Shown in pieces: positions 54,507 through 61,476 of a DNA stretch of 64,000 nucleotides. The notes beneath the pieces are model-generated. The model did not search any database. It was not told where the DNA came from and saw nothing but the letters and a program-made list of their open reading frames with translations. The DNA is from Paenibacillus gyeongsangnamensis (GTDB lineage: Bacteria > Bacillota > Bacilli > Paenibacillales > NBRC-103111), in NCBI RefSeq assembly GCF_027533625.1, contig NZ_JAQAGZ010000016.1:124001-188000 (forward strand). Direction: 5' to 3'. The translations under genes and the position numbers were made by a program. The number at the start of each line of letters is the position of its first letter. Positions within the stretch are counted from its first letter, which is position 1.

Positions 54507-54977
54507 ATGATCAAACGAATGCATGTCGCTTTAAACTGTACGGATCTTAACAAGGCCCTTGACTTTTATCGTGCTTTTTTTGGGGCAGAGCCAAGTAAGA
54601 TCAAAGACAATTATGCCAAATTTGAGTTAGAAGAACCGGCGCTTCATTTTTCATTGAATGTCCGGCCGTTCGAACAAAAAGGTGTGCTAAATCACTTAGG
54701 ATTCCAAGTGAATAATACCGAAGAAGTGCTGACCATGGGGGAGCGGCTGCGTCAAAGCGGGCTGCTGCTTATTGATGAGATGAATACGACTTGCTGCTAT
54801 GCGGTACAGGATAAAGTTTGGGTATATGATCCGGACGGAAACGCTTGGGAGATTTTCTACACAAAAGAAGATTCCGAATTCGAATCAGCCGGAGAAGCCA
54901 GGGATTTGTCCTTGTGCTGCGCGCCTCCAGCGGCCCCGGTTCCGATTGAATTTGGATCGTTTAAAAAAGGGGTTTAG
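54507..54977 (+). CDS. arsI: ArsI-type C-As lyase
   Basis: I chose ATG 54507 (TGAGGTG 7 bp upstream; a GTG at 54498 overlaps that site). The 156-residue vicinal-oxygen-chelate dioxygenase carries the Fe(II) ligands His6, His63 and Glu115 and the substrate cysteines Cys96/Cys97 in NTTCCYA, the same places as in characterised ArsI. It cleaves the C-As bond of trivalent methylarsenite and aromatic arsenicals. A further CC pair stands near the C-terminus (LSLCCAPP). Confidence 0.92.
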   Translation: MIKRMHVALNCTDLNKALDFYRAFFGAEPSKIKDNYAKFELEEPALHFSLNVRPFEQKGVLNHLGFQVNNTEEVLTMGERLRQSGLLLIDEMNTTCCYAVQDKVWVYDPDGNAWEIFYTKEDSEFESAGEARDLSLCCAPPAAPVPIEFGSFKKGV

Positions 54978-54980
54978 TCC

Positions 54981-55424
54981 ATGTCGACTGAAAAAAACTA
55001 CCATTCTTTAATCCCGGATAAAATTTTCATGGGCGCTGCAGCTGACGTTGAATCGATGGTGAAAAATGAAGGCATCGACGTAATTGTGGATCTACGCGGC
55101 GAAGCGACGGAATGCGCCTATCCAGCGGCAAATGCGAAATGGATTCAAATTCCGTTAGCGGATAACTCTGCCGTGCCGCAAGAAAAAGCCTTTGAGCAAG
55201 CGATCCAGGCCGTCACCGAGACTTACCATCAAAACAAAAAGGTCGCCTTTCATTGTGGTGGAGGAAAAGGAAGGACCGGTACGGTAGCCGCGGGCACCTT
55301 ACTTGCTTTGGGATTAAGTGATACGCTTGATGAAGCCGAAGCAAAAGCCAAGAGCATCCGGAGCGTCATCGAAATTAAGCCATCACAGAAGGAATCTCTG
55401 AAAAAATTGTATCCCGATAAATGA
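54981..55424 (+). CDS. Dual-specificity protein phosphatase-like protein of the ars operon
   Basis: This 147-residue protein has the signature HCGGGKGRTG (nucleophile Cys, Arg) of tyrosine/dual-specificity phosphatases and an upstream general-acid loop in PLADNSAVP. It starts 3 bp after arsI, so it is co-translated. Genes of this kind recur in ars operons of Gram-positive bacteria; the physiological substrate is unknown. It is followed by a terminator, so it ends the first ars transcript. Confidence 0.82.
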   Translation: MSTEKNYHSLIPDKIFMGAAADVESMVKNEGIDVIVDLRGEATECAYPAANAKWIQIPLADNSAVPQEKAFEQAIQAVTETYHQNKKVAFHCGGGKGRTGTVAAGTLLALGLSDTLDEAEAKAKSIRSVIEIKPSQKESLKKLYPDK

Positions 55425-55433
55425 GCACGCAGG

Positions 55434-55460
55434 AACCACTCATTCGAGTGGTTTTTTCTT
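55434..55460 (+). terminator. Terminator of the first ars transcript
   Basis: AACCACTC, loop ATTC, GAGTGGTT, then TTTTCTTTTTG. Perfect 8-bp stem, 10 bp after the phosphatase stop. Confidence 0.9.
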
Positions 55461-55488
55461 TTTGTTTTAACTTTCGTGATTATAATAC

Positions 55489-55503
55489 TTGCAGTATGCA
55501 AAT
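55489..55503 (+). promoter_or_regulatory. Candidate MarR operator upstream of the marR gene
   Basis: TTGCA-GTA-TGCAAAT, a 5-bp dyad with a 3-bp centre, 36 bp before the marR start. The same TTGCA-N3-TGCAAAT occurs before the ArsO-like gene at 56006. Confidence 0.6.
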
Positions 55504-55538
55504 TATTATTGTATAACTATTACATGAGGTGAACCGCA

Positions 55539-55988
55539 GTGGAAAATGTTCGCGAACTATTTCAAATCATGACACGTCGCTTTGGGTTTTTGAATAAAAA
55601 TTGCTGTTCTGCCGGTGGCTGCGATATTTCCTTAGTACAAAGTCATATTCTTTATGAGATTGACCATCAGCATAAGCCTTCCATTCAGCAGGTAGCAGAG
55701 GCATTAGGTACCGATATCACGACCTTTAGCCGACAAATCCAGTCGTTAATCAAAATGAATTTAGTGAAAAAAACGCCCGATCCGGACGACCGCAGAGTGA
55801 ATGTTCTTGCGTTAACGACCGAAGGCAAATACGTGGCGGCGACGATTGACCAGCAAATGAACGCCTATCTTAATGAAGTCTTTTCTCATATGAACGATTT
55901 TGAAAAAGAAACCGTCGTTCGCTCCATTAAACTTTTGAATGAAGCTATGGCGAAATCCAGTCAATGCTGTTCCACCCCCATCGGATGA
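55539..55988 (+). CDS. Cysteine-rich MarR-family regulator
   Basis: This 149-residue MarR protein (GTG start, TGAGGTG upstream) has a normal winged helix (PSIQQVAEALGTDITTFSRQIQSL ... DPDDRRVNVLALTTEGK) and unusual cysteines outside it: Cys22, Cys23 and Cys28 (NKNCCSAGGCDI) in the N-terminal dimer region and Cys143/Cys144 (SSQCCSTPIG) at the end. Such Cys clusters suggest direct sensing of a trivalent arsenical or other thiophilic agent. Its own promoter and the gene behind it carry the same short dyad. Confidence 0.85.
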   Translation: MENVRELFQIMTRRFGFLNKNCCSAGGCDISLVQSHILYEIDHQHKPSIQQVAEALGTDITTFSRQIQSLIKMNLVKKTPDPDDRRVNVLALTTEGKYVAATIDQQMNAYLNEVFSHMNDFEKETVVRSIKLLNEAMAKSSQCCSTPIG

Positions 55989-56005
55989 TTTCTTGTCTCA
56001 TATAG

Positions 56006-56020
56006 TTGCAAATTGCAAAT
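56006..56020 (+). promoter_or_regulatory. Candidate MarR operator upstream of the ArsO-like gene
   Basis: TTGCA-AAT-TGCAAAT, 19 bp before the ArsO-like start. It pairs with the dyad at 55489. Confidence 0.6.
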
Positions 56021-56038
56021 ATAAAGGAGTATGTAGGT

Positions 56039-57100
56039 ATGAAAGAGGTACTGGATACCATTGTGATTGGCGGGGGGCAGGCCGGTCTTGCTTCCGGCTA
56101 CCACTTACAGAAGAAAGGACTTCGATTTCTGATTTTGGAAGCAAGCGACCAGGCAGCCGGTTCGTGGCCGCGTTATTACGACAGCCTCAAACTATTCTCT
56201 CCAGCACGCTTTTCTTCGATGCCGGGCAAGAAGTTCCCCGGCGAGCCGAATGGTTATCCCAAGAGAGATGAAGTCATTCATTATTTACAGGATTACCGGG
56301 CACAGTATCAGTTGCCAGTTAAACCCAATCAACGGGTGGCATCGGTCGGAAGGGATGGGGATGAGTTTACGGCCCGCACGATGACAGGGGATACGTTTCG
56401 GGCACGCACCATCATTAACGCCACCGGCTCGTTTCACAATCCCTATATGCCAGCGATACCGGGGCAGGAGGCGTTTAAAGGCCGTTTCCTTCATTCTTCT
56501 GAATACCGGAATCCGGAGTCATTTAACTATCAACGTGTGGTGGTGGTTGGTCGCGGGAATTCTGCCGTACAGATCGGCGTTGAGCTCGCCGAGGTAAGCA
56601 AGACGTCATTAGCAGTTTTGCGGCCTGTTCAATTCGTGAAACCAAGATTATTGGGACAAGAGGTGCATTTTTGGGTGAGAGTGATAGGTTTTGATACCTT
56701 TCCTTTTTGGTGGTTCGGAAAAACAGCACCGAGTTCAAGTGGGGTCAATGATTCTGGCCAATACAAGGAGAAAGTGGCGGCAGGAAAACCGGATCAACAA
56801 CCGATGTTTTCGTCCTTTTATGAAGGTGGCGTCATTTGGCCTAACGGGACAAAAGAACCGGTGGATACGGTGATCTTTGCCACAGGTTACCGGCCGCATC
56901 TTCCTTACCTTGCAGCGATTGGCGCGCTGGATGCGGAAGGAACACCATTACATAAAGCGGGCATAAGCGACGTTCCGGGGCTTTATTATGTGGGACTCGA
57001 AGGACAGCGTTCGTTCGCTTCTGCCACGTTAAGGGGGGTGGGGCCGGACGCAGCTTTTGTCGTTGGAAAGCTGCTGCGTCTGCGTCATCTGAAAAGCTGA
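56039..57100 (+). CDS. arsO: ArsO-like flavin monooxygenase
   Basis: I chose ATG 56039 (AAAGGAG 9 bp upstream). The 353-residue FAD/NADPH enzyme has FAD motif DTIVIGGGQAGLASGYHLQ, the NADPH motif VVVVGRGNSAVQIGVELAE between them and the C-terminal VIFATGYRPHLPYL of flavin-containing monooxygenases. Proteins of this type, often labelled ArsO, are common in ars operons; the reaction is not firmly known. It is likely controlled by the Cys-rich MarR upstream. Confidence 0.85.
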   Translation: MKEVLDTIVIGGGQAGLASGYHLQKKGLRFLILEASDQAAGSWPRYYDSLKLFSPARFSSMPGKKFPGEPNGYPKRDEVIHYLQDYRAQYQLPVKPNQRVASVGRDGDEFTARTMTGDTFRARTIINATGSFHNPYMPAIPGQEAFKGRFLHSSEYRNPESFNYQRVVVVGRGNSAVQIGVELAEVSKTSLAVLRPVQFVKPRLLGQEVHFWVRVIGFDTFPFWWFGKTAPSSSGVNDSGQYKEKVAAGKPDQQPMFSSFYEGGVIWPNGTKEPVDTVIFATGYRPHLPYLAAIGALDAEGTPLHKAGISDVPGLYYVGLEGQRSFASATLRGVGPDAAFVVGKLLRLRHLKS

Positions 57101-57140
57101 AGCAACTTGAGCATATTATTATTTAAGGAGTGTGATCCGA

Positions 57141-57323
57141 GTGATCTTCAATTGGTTTTCTACGGAAACGCTCATGAGACAGCAGCAAGCCGAAATCGAA
57201 CGGTCCGCGAGGGAAGCTTGGAAATGGTCCGAAGCGACGCAAAAGCAATCGGGAAGATTCTTTTGGCGGCGGCAAATCACGACGGCAACGCAAACGGTTT
57301 GCTGCGCTACTGGCTGCTGTTGA
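57141..57323 (+). CDS. Small protein with Cys-rich tail in the ars block
   Basis: GTG 57141 follows AAGGAG by 10 bp. The 60-residue product is basic and helical (TLMRQQQAEIERSAREAWKW) and ends in TVCCATGCC, two CC pairs in eight residues. I recognise no family. It lies between the ArsO-like gene and arsM, 33 bp before the latter. The tail could bind As(III) and act as a carrier or buffer for the methyltransferase; this is inference. Confidence 0.55.
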   Translation: MIFNWFSTETLMRQQQAEIERSAREAWKWSEATQKQSGRFFWRRQITTATQTVCCATGCC

Positions 57324-57356
57324 TTTTATAAAAATTAACCTAAGGAGTGATTTTTC

Positions 57357-58169
57357 ATGAATCAAGTAAGTAATGATCAAATTCGTCAAAATGTTCGCAG
57401 CCGTTATAAAGAAATTGCTTTGCAACCGGTAGAGGACAGCTCGTGCTGTGTGCCAACTTCCACAAGCTCCGGCTGCTGTAATTCGCCAGTGGATTACACG
57501 GATGTTTCTGCCAAGCTTGGTTATTCGAGCGAAGAATTAACTACCGTTCCGGACGGCGCAAACCTTGGTCTAGGCTGCGGCAATCCACAAGCGATTGCCG
57601 AACTACAACCGGGGGAAGTGGTGCTCGACCTTGGCAGCGGCGGCGGTTTTGACTGTTTCCTAGCCTCGCGTCAAGTAGGAGAAGCCGGTCGCGTGATTGG
57701 CGTAGACATGACGCCGGAAATGGTAAGCCGCGCCCGCGCCAATGCCACGAAAGGCGGGTTTATGAACACCGATTTCCGGTTAGGGGAAATTGAACATTTA
57801 CCTGTTGCGGATCAGACGGTGGACGTCATTATTTCGAACTGCGTGATAAATCTCTCCCCTTCCAAGCAGCAAGTGTTCGACGAAGCGTTCCGGGTCCTGC
57901 GCTCCGGCGGTCGTCTGGCCATTTCGGATATTGTCACGACCGCGGAACTTCCTGCGGAAATCAAAAATGACCTGGATGTGATGTATTCGGGTTGTATTTC
58001 CGGGGCTTCCTCGGTTGACGAAGTCAAAGCAATGCTAACCCAAAGCGGATTTACGGATGTAGTTGTGGAGCCGAAGGATGAATCGAAGACATTTATCAAA
58101 GATTGGGTGCCGGGCGCTAATGTGGAAAATTATATTGTTTCGGCTGTGATAAAAGGGATGAAACCGTAG
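57357..58169 (+). CDS. arsM: Arsenite methyltransferase ArsM
   Basis: This 270-residue SAM-dependent methyltransferase has Cys pairs at 30/31 and 40/41 (SSCCVP, SGCCNS), Cys74 (GLGCGNP), SAM motif VLDLGSGGGFDCF, Cys162 (SNCVINL) and Cys213 (YSGCISG). Cys74, Cys162 and Cys213 correspond to the As(III)-binding triad of known ArsM. It methylates As(III) to mono-, di- and trimethyl forms. TAAGGAG lies 9 bp upstream. Together with arsI the operon can both make and break C-As bonds. Confidence 0.95.
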   Translation: MNQVSNDQIRQNVRSRYKEIALQPVEDSSCCVPTSTSSGCCNSPVDYTDVSAKLGYSSEELTTVPDGANLGLGCGNPQAIAELQPGEVVLDLGSGGGFDCFLASRQVGEAGRVIGVDMTPEMVSRARANATKGGFMNTDFRLGEIEHLPVADQTVDVIISNCVINLSPSKQQVFDEAFRVLRSGGRLAISDIVTTAELPAEIKNDLDVMYSGCISGASSVDEVKAMLTQSGFTDVVVEPKDESKTFIKDWVPGANVENYIVSAVIKGMKP

Positions 58170-58202
58170 TTCGAAGTTAAGGTGAATGACGAATAATTAA
58201 GT

Positions 58203-58234
58203 AGCTCCTGCAACTGTGCAGGGGCTTTTATTTT
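58203..58234 (+). terminator. arsM terminator
   Basis: AGCTCCTGCA, loop ACTG, TGCAGGGGCT, then TTTATTTT. Ten-bp stem with one wobble, 34 bp after arsM. Confidence 0.8.
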
Positions 58235-58320
58235 GATATCGTTCTGTTGTTTTCTAATTGGATTATGTTGCAATCGTTATGAAGTAGAGACCTGCTCACA
58301 TTAAGCGACATGGAAGGTGA

Positions 58321-58363
58321 ATCGGAACATATTCTTGTCATTTATCGGAACAAATTCTTGACA
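58321..58363. repeat. Dispersed palindromic repeat, copy G (inside the transposon)
   Basis: Two tandem inverted modules, ATCGGAACATATTCTTGTCA (58321-58340) and ATCGGAACAAATTCTTGACA (58344-58363), 23 bp apart, without the hairpin. It is 38 bp inside the right transposon end. Confidence 0.8.
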
Positions 58364-58400
58364 GCCGACAATGTATGACTGTTGAGTCTTATAAATATAC

Positions 58401-58438
58401 CTTAGCGTACGTTTTCCGCGTTTTGTTGGCGGTACCCC
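58401..58438 (-). repeat. Right terminal inverted repeat of the transposon
   Basis: 38 bp ending in GGCGGTACCCC, the exact reverse complement of the left end, followed by the target duplication ATCCC. Confidence 0.95.
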
Positions 58439-58476
58439 ATCCCGATCTAAATTCTCATTTTTTTAAAAATTAAAGT

Positions 58477-58506
58477 AAGCACACCCAAGAACCCTTGGGT
58501 GTGCTT
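58477..58506. terminator. Hairpin after the interrupted gene
   Basis: AAGCACACCCAAG, loop AACC, CTTGGGTGTGCTT form a perfect 13-bp stem. On the minus strand it is followed by a T-rich stretch, on the plus strand only by TATA. It lies 4 bp after the reconstructed stop of the gene split by the transposon. Confidence 0.7.
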
Positions 58507-59105
58507 TATAGGTGTTCTTATGGCAAAAATGTCAACGGGCAAAATAGAATGAATAGCGACAGCAGTGATACGAGACGAGACCATTAAACCATCAGCATAC
58601 TTGATTGCAAACATGATCAAAACGGAGATTACTACTGGGATAAAGTTGAAGAGAAAAATATCAAATATTTTGTTCGGCAATGTGCAGGTCATCCGTGGGC
58701 AAACCAATTTGCATTAGCGCTTATATGTTTGTCCGACCGAAATTTAACACCACAAAGTATTGGCTTAAAAGCGAATTTGAAAAGTATATAAATGAGTAAA
58801 CCTAACTTTGGTTTGTTAAATCGGACGTCGGCGTCGTCTCGTACGTCATCGCGATGTTGTTCATCGTAAATTTCGTGCTTCATACGACAGGATATACCAA
58901 GGAAGATGCCATCGTCATCTACGACCGGAACGAAGTTCTGATCTGCCGCAAGCGCAAGCATGTCGTCCAAATCGGCGTGAATCTTGACGCATATTGGAAG
59001 ATGTCGTGATGTAAGAGACCTCATTCTTTGGATATAGAAAAGATTTAATGTCCACTGTATCACGATCTTTTGATATATTAAAACATATTTTGCCACGCGG
59101 CGCAT
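58507..59105 (-). pseudogene. Debris with a CBS-domain-like fragment and a membrane fragment
   Basis: On the minus strand, RHLPICVKIHADLDDMLALA and FVPVVDDDGIFLGI (about 59000-58910) read like a CBS domain, and further on IFDIFLFNFIPVVISVLIMF (about 58660-58600) like a membrane helix, in frames that do not join. There is no ribosome site or full-length frame. The 600-bp block is a decayed region beside the transposon. Confidence 0.4.
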
Positions 59106-59167
59106 ATGGCAATGACAGGTAATGATTTTAAGTTCAAAAGATCAATTACAAATATTCTTGAGATTGA

Positions 59168-59194
59168 TGTCACACATCGGCGTCGCCAGTTGTC
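59168..59194 (+). promoter_or_regulatory. Candidate ECF41 promoter ahead of the sigma gene
   Basis: TGTCACA, 16 bp, TGTC. ECF41 sigma factors recognise TGTCACA with a -10 near CGTC at this spacing. It lies 166 bp before the sigma start and matches the site at 60842, suggesting autoregulation. Confidence 0.5.
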
Positions 59195-59359
59195 ATATTA
59201 TTGTTTAAACAAAGCGTCGGGGGAGATAAACTGCCCAATTTCTTTTTTGAATGAAAGATCCAATTCACATCCTGATAACCTAATAGTATGGTTTAATCCA
59301 TTTTAATAAAGAATAAGCAGATAAAGGTGAGACGATCCAATTACTGAAAGGTGGATATT

Positions 59360-60244
59360 ATGCAAACCTATACAATTGAAGATTTGTATAGAACCTACAA
59401 GTCTCATTTATTTTCGATTGCATACCGTATGCTAGGCTCTAGATCGGACGCTGAGGATATGGTTCAAGATTTGTTTATAAATATACATGGACTTCTACAT
59501 GACAATATTAAAAATATCAAATCGTACTTAAGCAAAATGATGATCAACAGATGTTTGAATGAATTGAAGTCTTCAAGAAAAAAGAGAATAAGCTATGTCG
59601 GAAATTGGCTTCCAGAACCAACGGTACAATTCACTGAGCCTACTCCGTTAGATAACGTTGAGAGAAACGAGACGATTTCGTATGCTTTTCTTCTTCTTAT
59701 GGATAAACTGACCCCCGTGGAGAGAGCTGTGTTTATCTTACGTGAAGTTTTTGCATATGAACATAGTGAAATTGCTGAGATGCTCAACAAGACAGAAGTC
59801 AACTGCCGTAAGATTTACAGTCGCGTCAAGAAAAAGATGGAGCAATCCTCCGAACCAGTGGACGTGGTTTCGACTCATCAACCAGAGGAAAAGGAATTGG
59901 TATCTCGCTTTATTTCTGCACTTTCGAATGGTAATATCCAGTCACTGGTGAATATGTTATCAGAAGATGTCATATTCATTGCCGATGGTGGAGGAAAGGT
60001 TTCCGCCGCAATCAATCCTATCTTCAGTAGAGAGCGTGTACTGGCCATATTAAACGCTCTTTCATCAAGTCGATTCCCTCAGTCCAAAGCAAAGCTGGTC
60101 GAGGTGAATGGTCAGCCCGGGATCTTGTTAACAAAAGATGGTATCCCAACTGGGGTCATTTGTTTTGAATGGAATGCCGAATCGATGAACATTCAGCGAA
60201 TCTACCTTATTGTAAATCCAGACAAATTGCAGCATCTAAATTAA
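59360..60244 (+). CDS. ECF41-type RNA polymerase sigma factor
   Basis: This 294-residue sigma factor starts at ATG 59360 (GAAAGGTGG upstream). Region 2 (HLFSIAYRMLGSRSDAEDMVQDLF) and region 4 (LTPVERAVFILREVFAYEHSEIAEML) are followed by a SnoaL-like C-terminal extension of about 100 residues that contains the ECF41 hallmarks DGGGK (near residue 211) and NPDKL at the end. In this family the extension, not an anti-sigma protein, controls activity. Its typical partners (a carboxymuconolactone decarboxylase, an epimerase and an oxidoreductase) follow downstream. Confidence 0.9.
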   Translation: MQTYTIEDLYRTYKSHLFSIAYRMLGSRSDAEDMVQDLFINIHGLLHDNIKNIKSYLSKMMINRCLNELKSSRKKRISYVGNWLPEPTVQFTEPTPLDNVERNETISYAFLLLMDKLTPVERAVFILREVFAYEHSEIAEMLNKTEVNCRKIYSRVKKKMEQSSEPVDVVSTHQPEEKELVSRFISALSNGNIQSLVNMLSEDVIFIADGGGKVSAAINPIFSRERVLAILNALSSSRFPQSKAKLVEVNGQPGILLTKDGIPTGVICFEWNAESMNIQRIYLIVNPDKLQHLN

Positions 60245-60254
60245 GTTTTGTCAT

Positions 60255-60292
60255 GTCCCTTCTTCATGTTCTAGTTAAGAAGGGACGTTTTT
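60255..60292 (+). terminator. Terminator after the sigma gene
   Basis: GTCCCTTCTT and AAGAAGGGAC around a 12-base loop, then GTTTTT. Perfect 10-bp stem, 10 bp after the stop; it also overlaps the end of the minus-strand germination remnant. Confidence 0.85.
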
Positions 60293-60711
60293 CGGTTTTT
60301 CCTTACACTGCTAATTACCCATAATATCAAGGGAATGACCACGTAGACGAAGGGAATAAAAGAAGCGAATAAGAACTGTGTTTTTAAGGTGTTAGCTATC
60401 CGAATATTGTGCGTGATGTAGAACACGTAAGCCAACAAAGCGAAAGTAATTAACCATGCAATGATCTTCCTGTTCTTGAATCCTGTCCACTCAGATAATC
60501 CATAGCTAAGTATAAACAGACATATGAAGATAAGCGGTTTTAGCAGGTTATCCTCTATACTTTGCAGACGAGTCATCCCATCTAAATAGACGAGAATCAG
60601 TTTGGTTTCATCTCCTAAGATGAAGGAACGTATAACAATATCTGAACAAAGACTGAATTGTTCTCTAAGATATGTTGCATTCCATTCGATATCCCTGCTA
60701 ATTAAACTCAT
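60271..60711 (-). pseudogene. Chimeric germination remnant: GerA start fused to GerB end
   Basis: An open frame of 146 codons starts like a GerA subunit (WNATYLREQFSLCSDIVIRS, LDGMTRLQSIEDNLLKPL) and after residue 65 continues as the last two membrane segments and basic tail of a GerB permease (FASFIPFVYVVIPLILWVIS, VRKNRK). The parts are joined in frame. A deletion spanning most of a gerA-gerC-gerB type operon explains it. It cannot be a working receptor subunit. Confidence 0.55.
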
Positions 60712-60841
60712 TGATGCTCACCCCGATGCCTAAATATCTATTGGATATTATGAACGGAGCAGAATGCACTTATGCAGACTACGGAAATCACAGTAGCCTA
60801 GCAACACCCACCCGATTATTTAATAAAATATGCTTGCTTTA

Positions 60842-60868
60842 TGTCACATACTAAGACTGCCAATTGTC
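60842..60868 (+). promoter_or_regulatory. Candidate ECF41 promoter ahead of the decarboxylase gene
   Basis: TGTCACA, 16 bp, TGTC, with the ribosome site AAAGGAGG 20 bp further on. Same motif and same spacing as upstream of the sigma gene. Confidence 0.6.
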
Positions 60869-60901
60869 TTAATAGTGTACAAAACAAAGGAGGAGTACCT
60901 A

Positions 60902-61381
60902 ATGACACAGCGAGTGAATTATATGCAGCAATCCCCGGAGCTTTTCAAAAAAATGATGGAATTCAGCAATGCGGAGAAGGCGAGTATCGTTGAAGAAAGG
61001 ATCCTCGATCTCGTTCACATTAGAGCTTCTCAAATGAATGGGTGCGGATTCTGTCTGGATATGCATGTCAAGCAGGCAAAGATGCATGGAGAACGCGAGC
61101 TTCGCCTTTATCATATTTCGATTTGGAGGGAATCTACGCTTTTTGATCCGCGGGAAAGAGCTGCTTTGGCTTGGACTGAGGTTCTGACTAATTTGCCTGA
61201 ACATGGCGTGTCTGACGAAATCTATCATCGTGTTCGTGAACACTTGTCGGAAAAAGAAATCTCTGACTTAACGTTCTCGATCATGGCCATTAATGCTTGG
61301 AATCGAATTAACGTAGCATTTAAGACAGTACCAGGCTCAGCCGATGCTGCATTTGGATTGACAAAAGCCGGCTTGAGCTAA
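60902..61381 (+). CDS. Carboxymuconolactone decarboxylase/AhpD-like protein
   Basis: I chose ATG 60902 (AAAGGAGGAG upstream). The 159-residue helical protein has the redox motif Cys48-Gly-Phe-Cys51 (MNGCGFCLDMHVKQAK) and His55, as in AhpD-like peroxidase-linked proteins. It is the first gene of the presumed ECF41 target group and has a candidate ECF41 promoter. The likely role is thiol-based peroxide or electrophile defence. Confidence 0.9.
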   Translation: MTQRVNYMQQSPELFKKMMEFSNAEKASIVEERILDLVHIRASQMNGCGFCLDMHVKQAKMHGERELRLYHISIWRESTLFDPRERAALAWTEVLTNLPEHGVSDEIYHRVREHLSEKEISDLTFSIMAINAWNRINVAFKTVPGSADAAFGLTKAGLS

Positions 61382-61476
61382 TCTGATGTAGTAATACAGA
61401 TAAGCCTCTTAACGTAATTTGAACAAATAAATTTTACACGTCTGCCCTTAAGTATAGACTCCAAGGAGGAATTAAA

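Larger units (their letters stand above)
44510..58438. mobile_element. Tn3-family transposon with mercury and arsenic resistance cargo
   Basis: The ends are identical 38-bp inverted repeats beginning GGGGTACCGCCAACAAAACG (44510-44547 and, inverted, 58401-58438). The flanking ATCCC occurs at 44505-44509 and 58439-58443, the 5-bp target duplication expected for Tn3-family transposition. Length is 13,929 bp. tnpA and tnpR are on the minus strand at the left; the cargo (merR to merA, then arsC to arsM) runs on the plus strand away from a res-like region around 48214-48300. The tnpA gene has two nonsense codons, so autonomous movement is unlikely unless TnpA is supplied elsewhere. Confidence 0.95.

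Noticed and set aside
58447-58707. Membrane protein of 86 residues on the minus strand
   Set aside because: Its C-terminus is encoded by the perfect hairpin at 58477-58506 and it has no ribosome site; better treated as debris.
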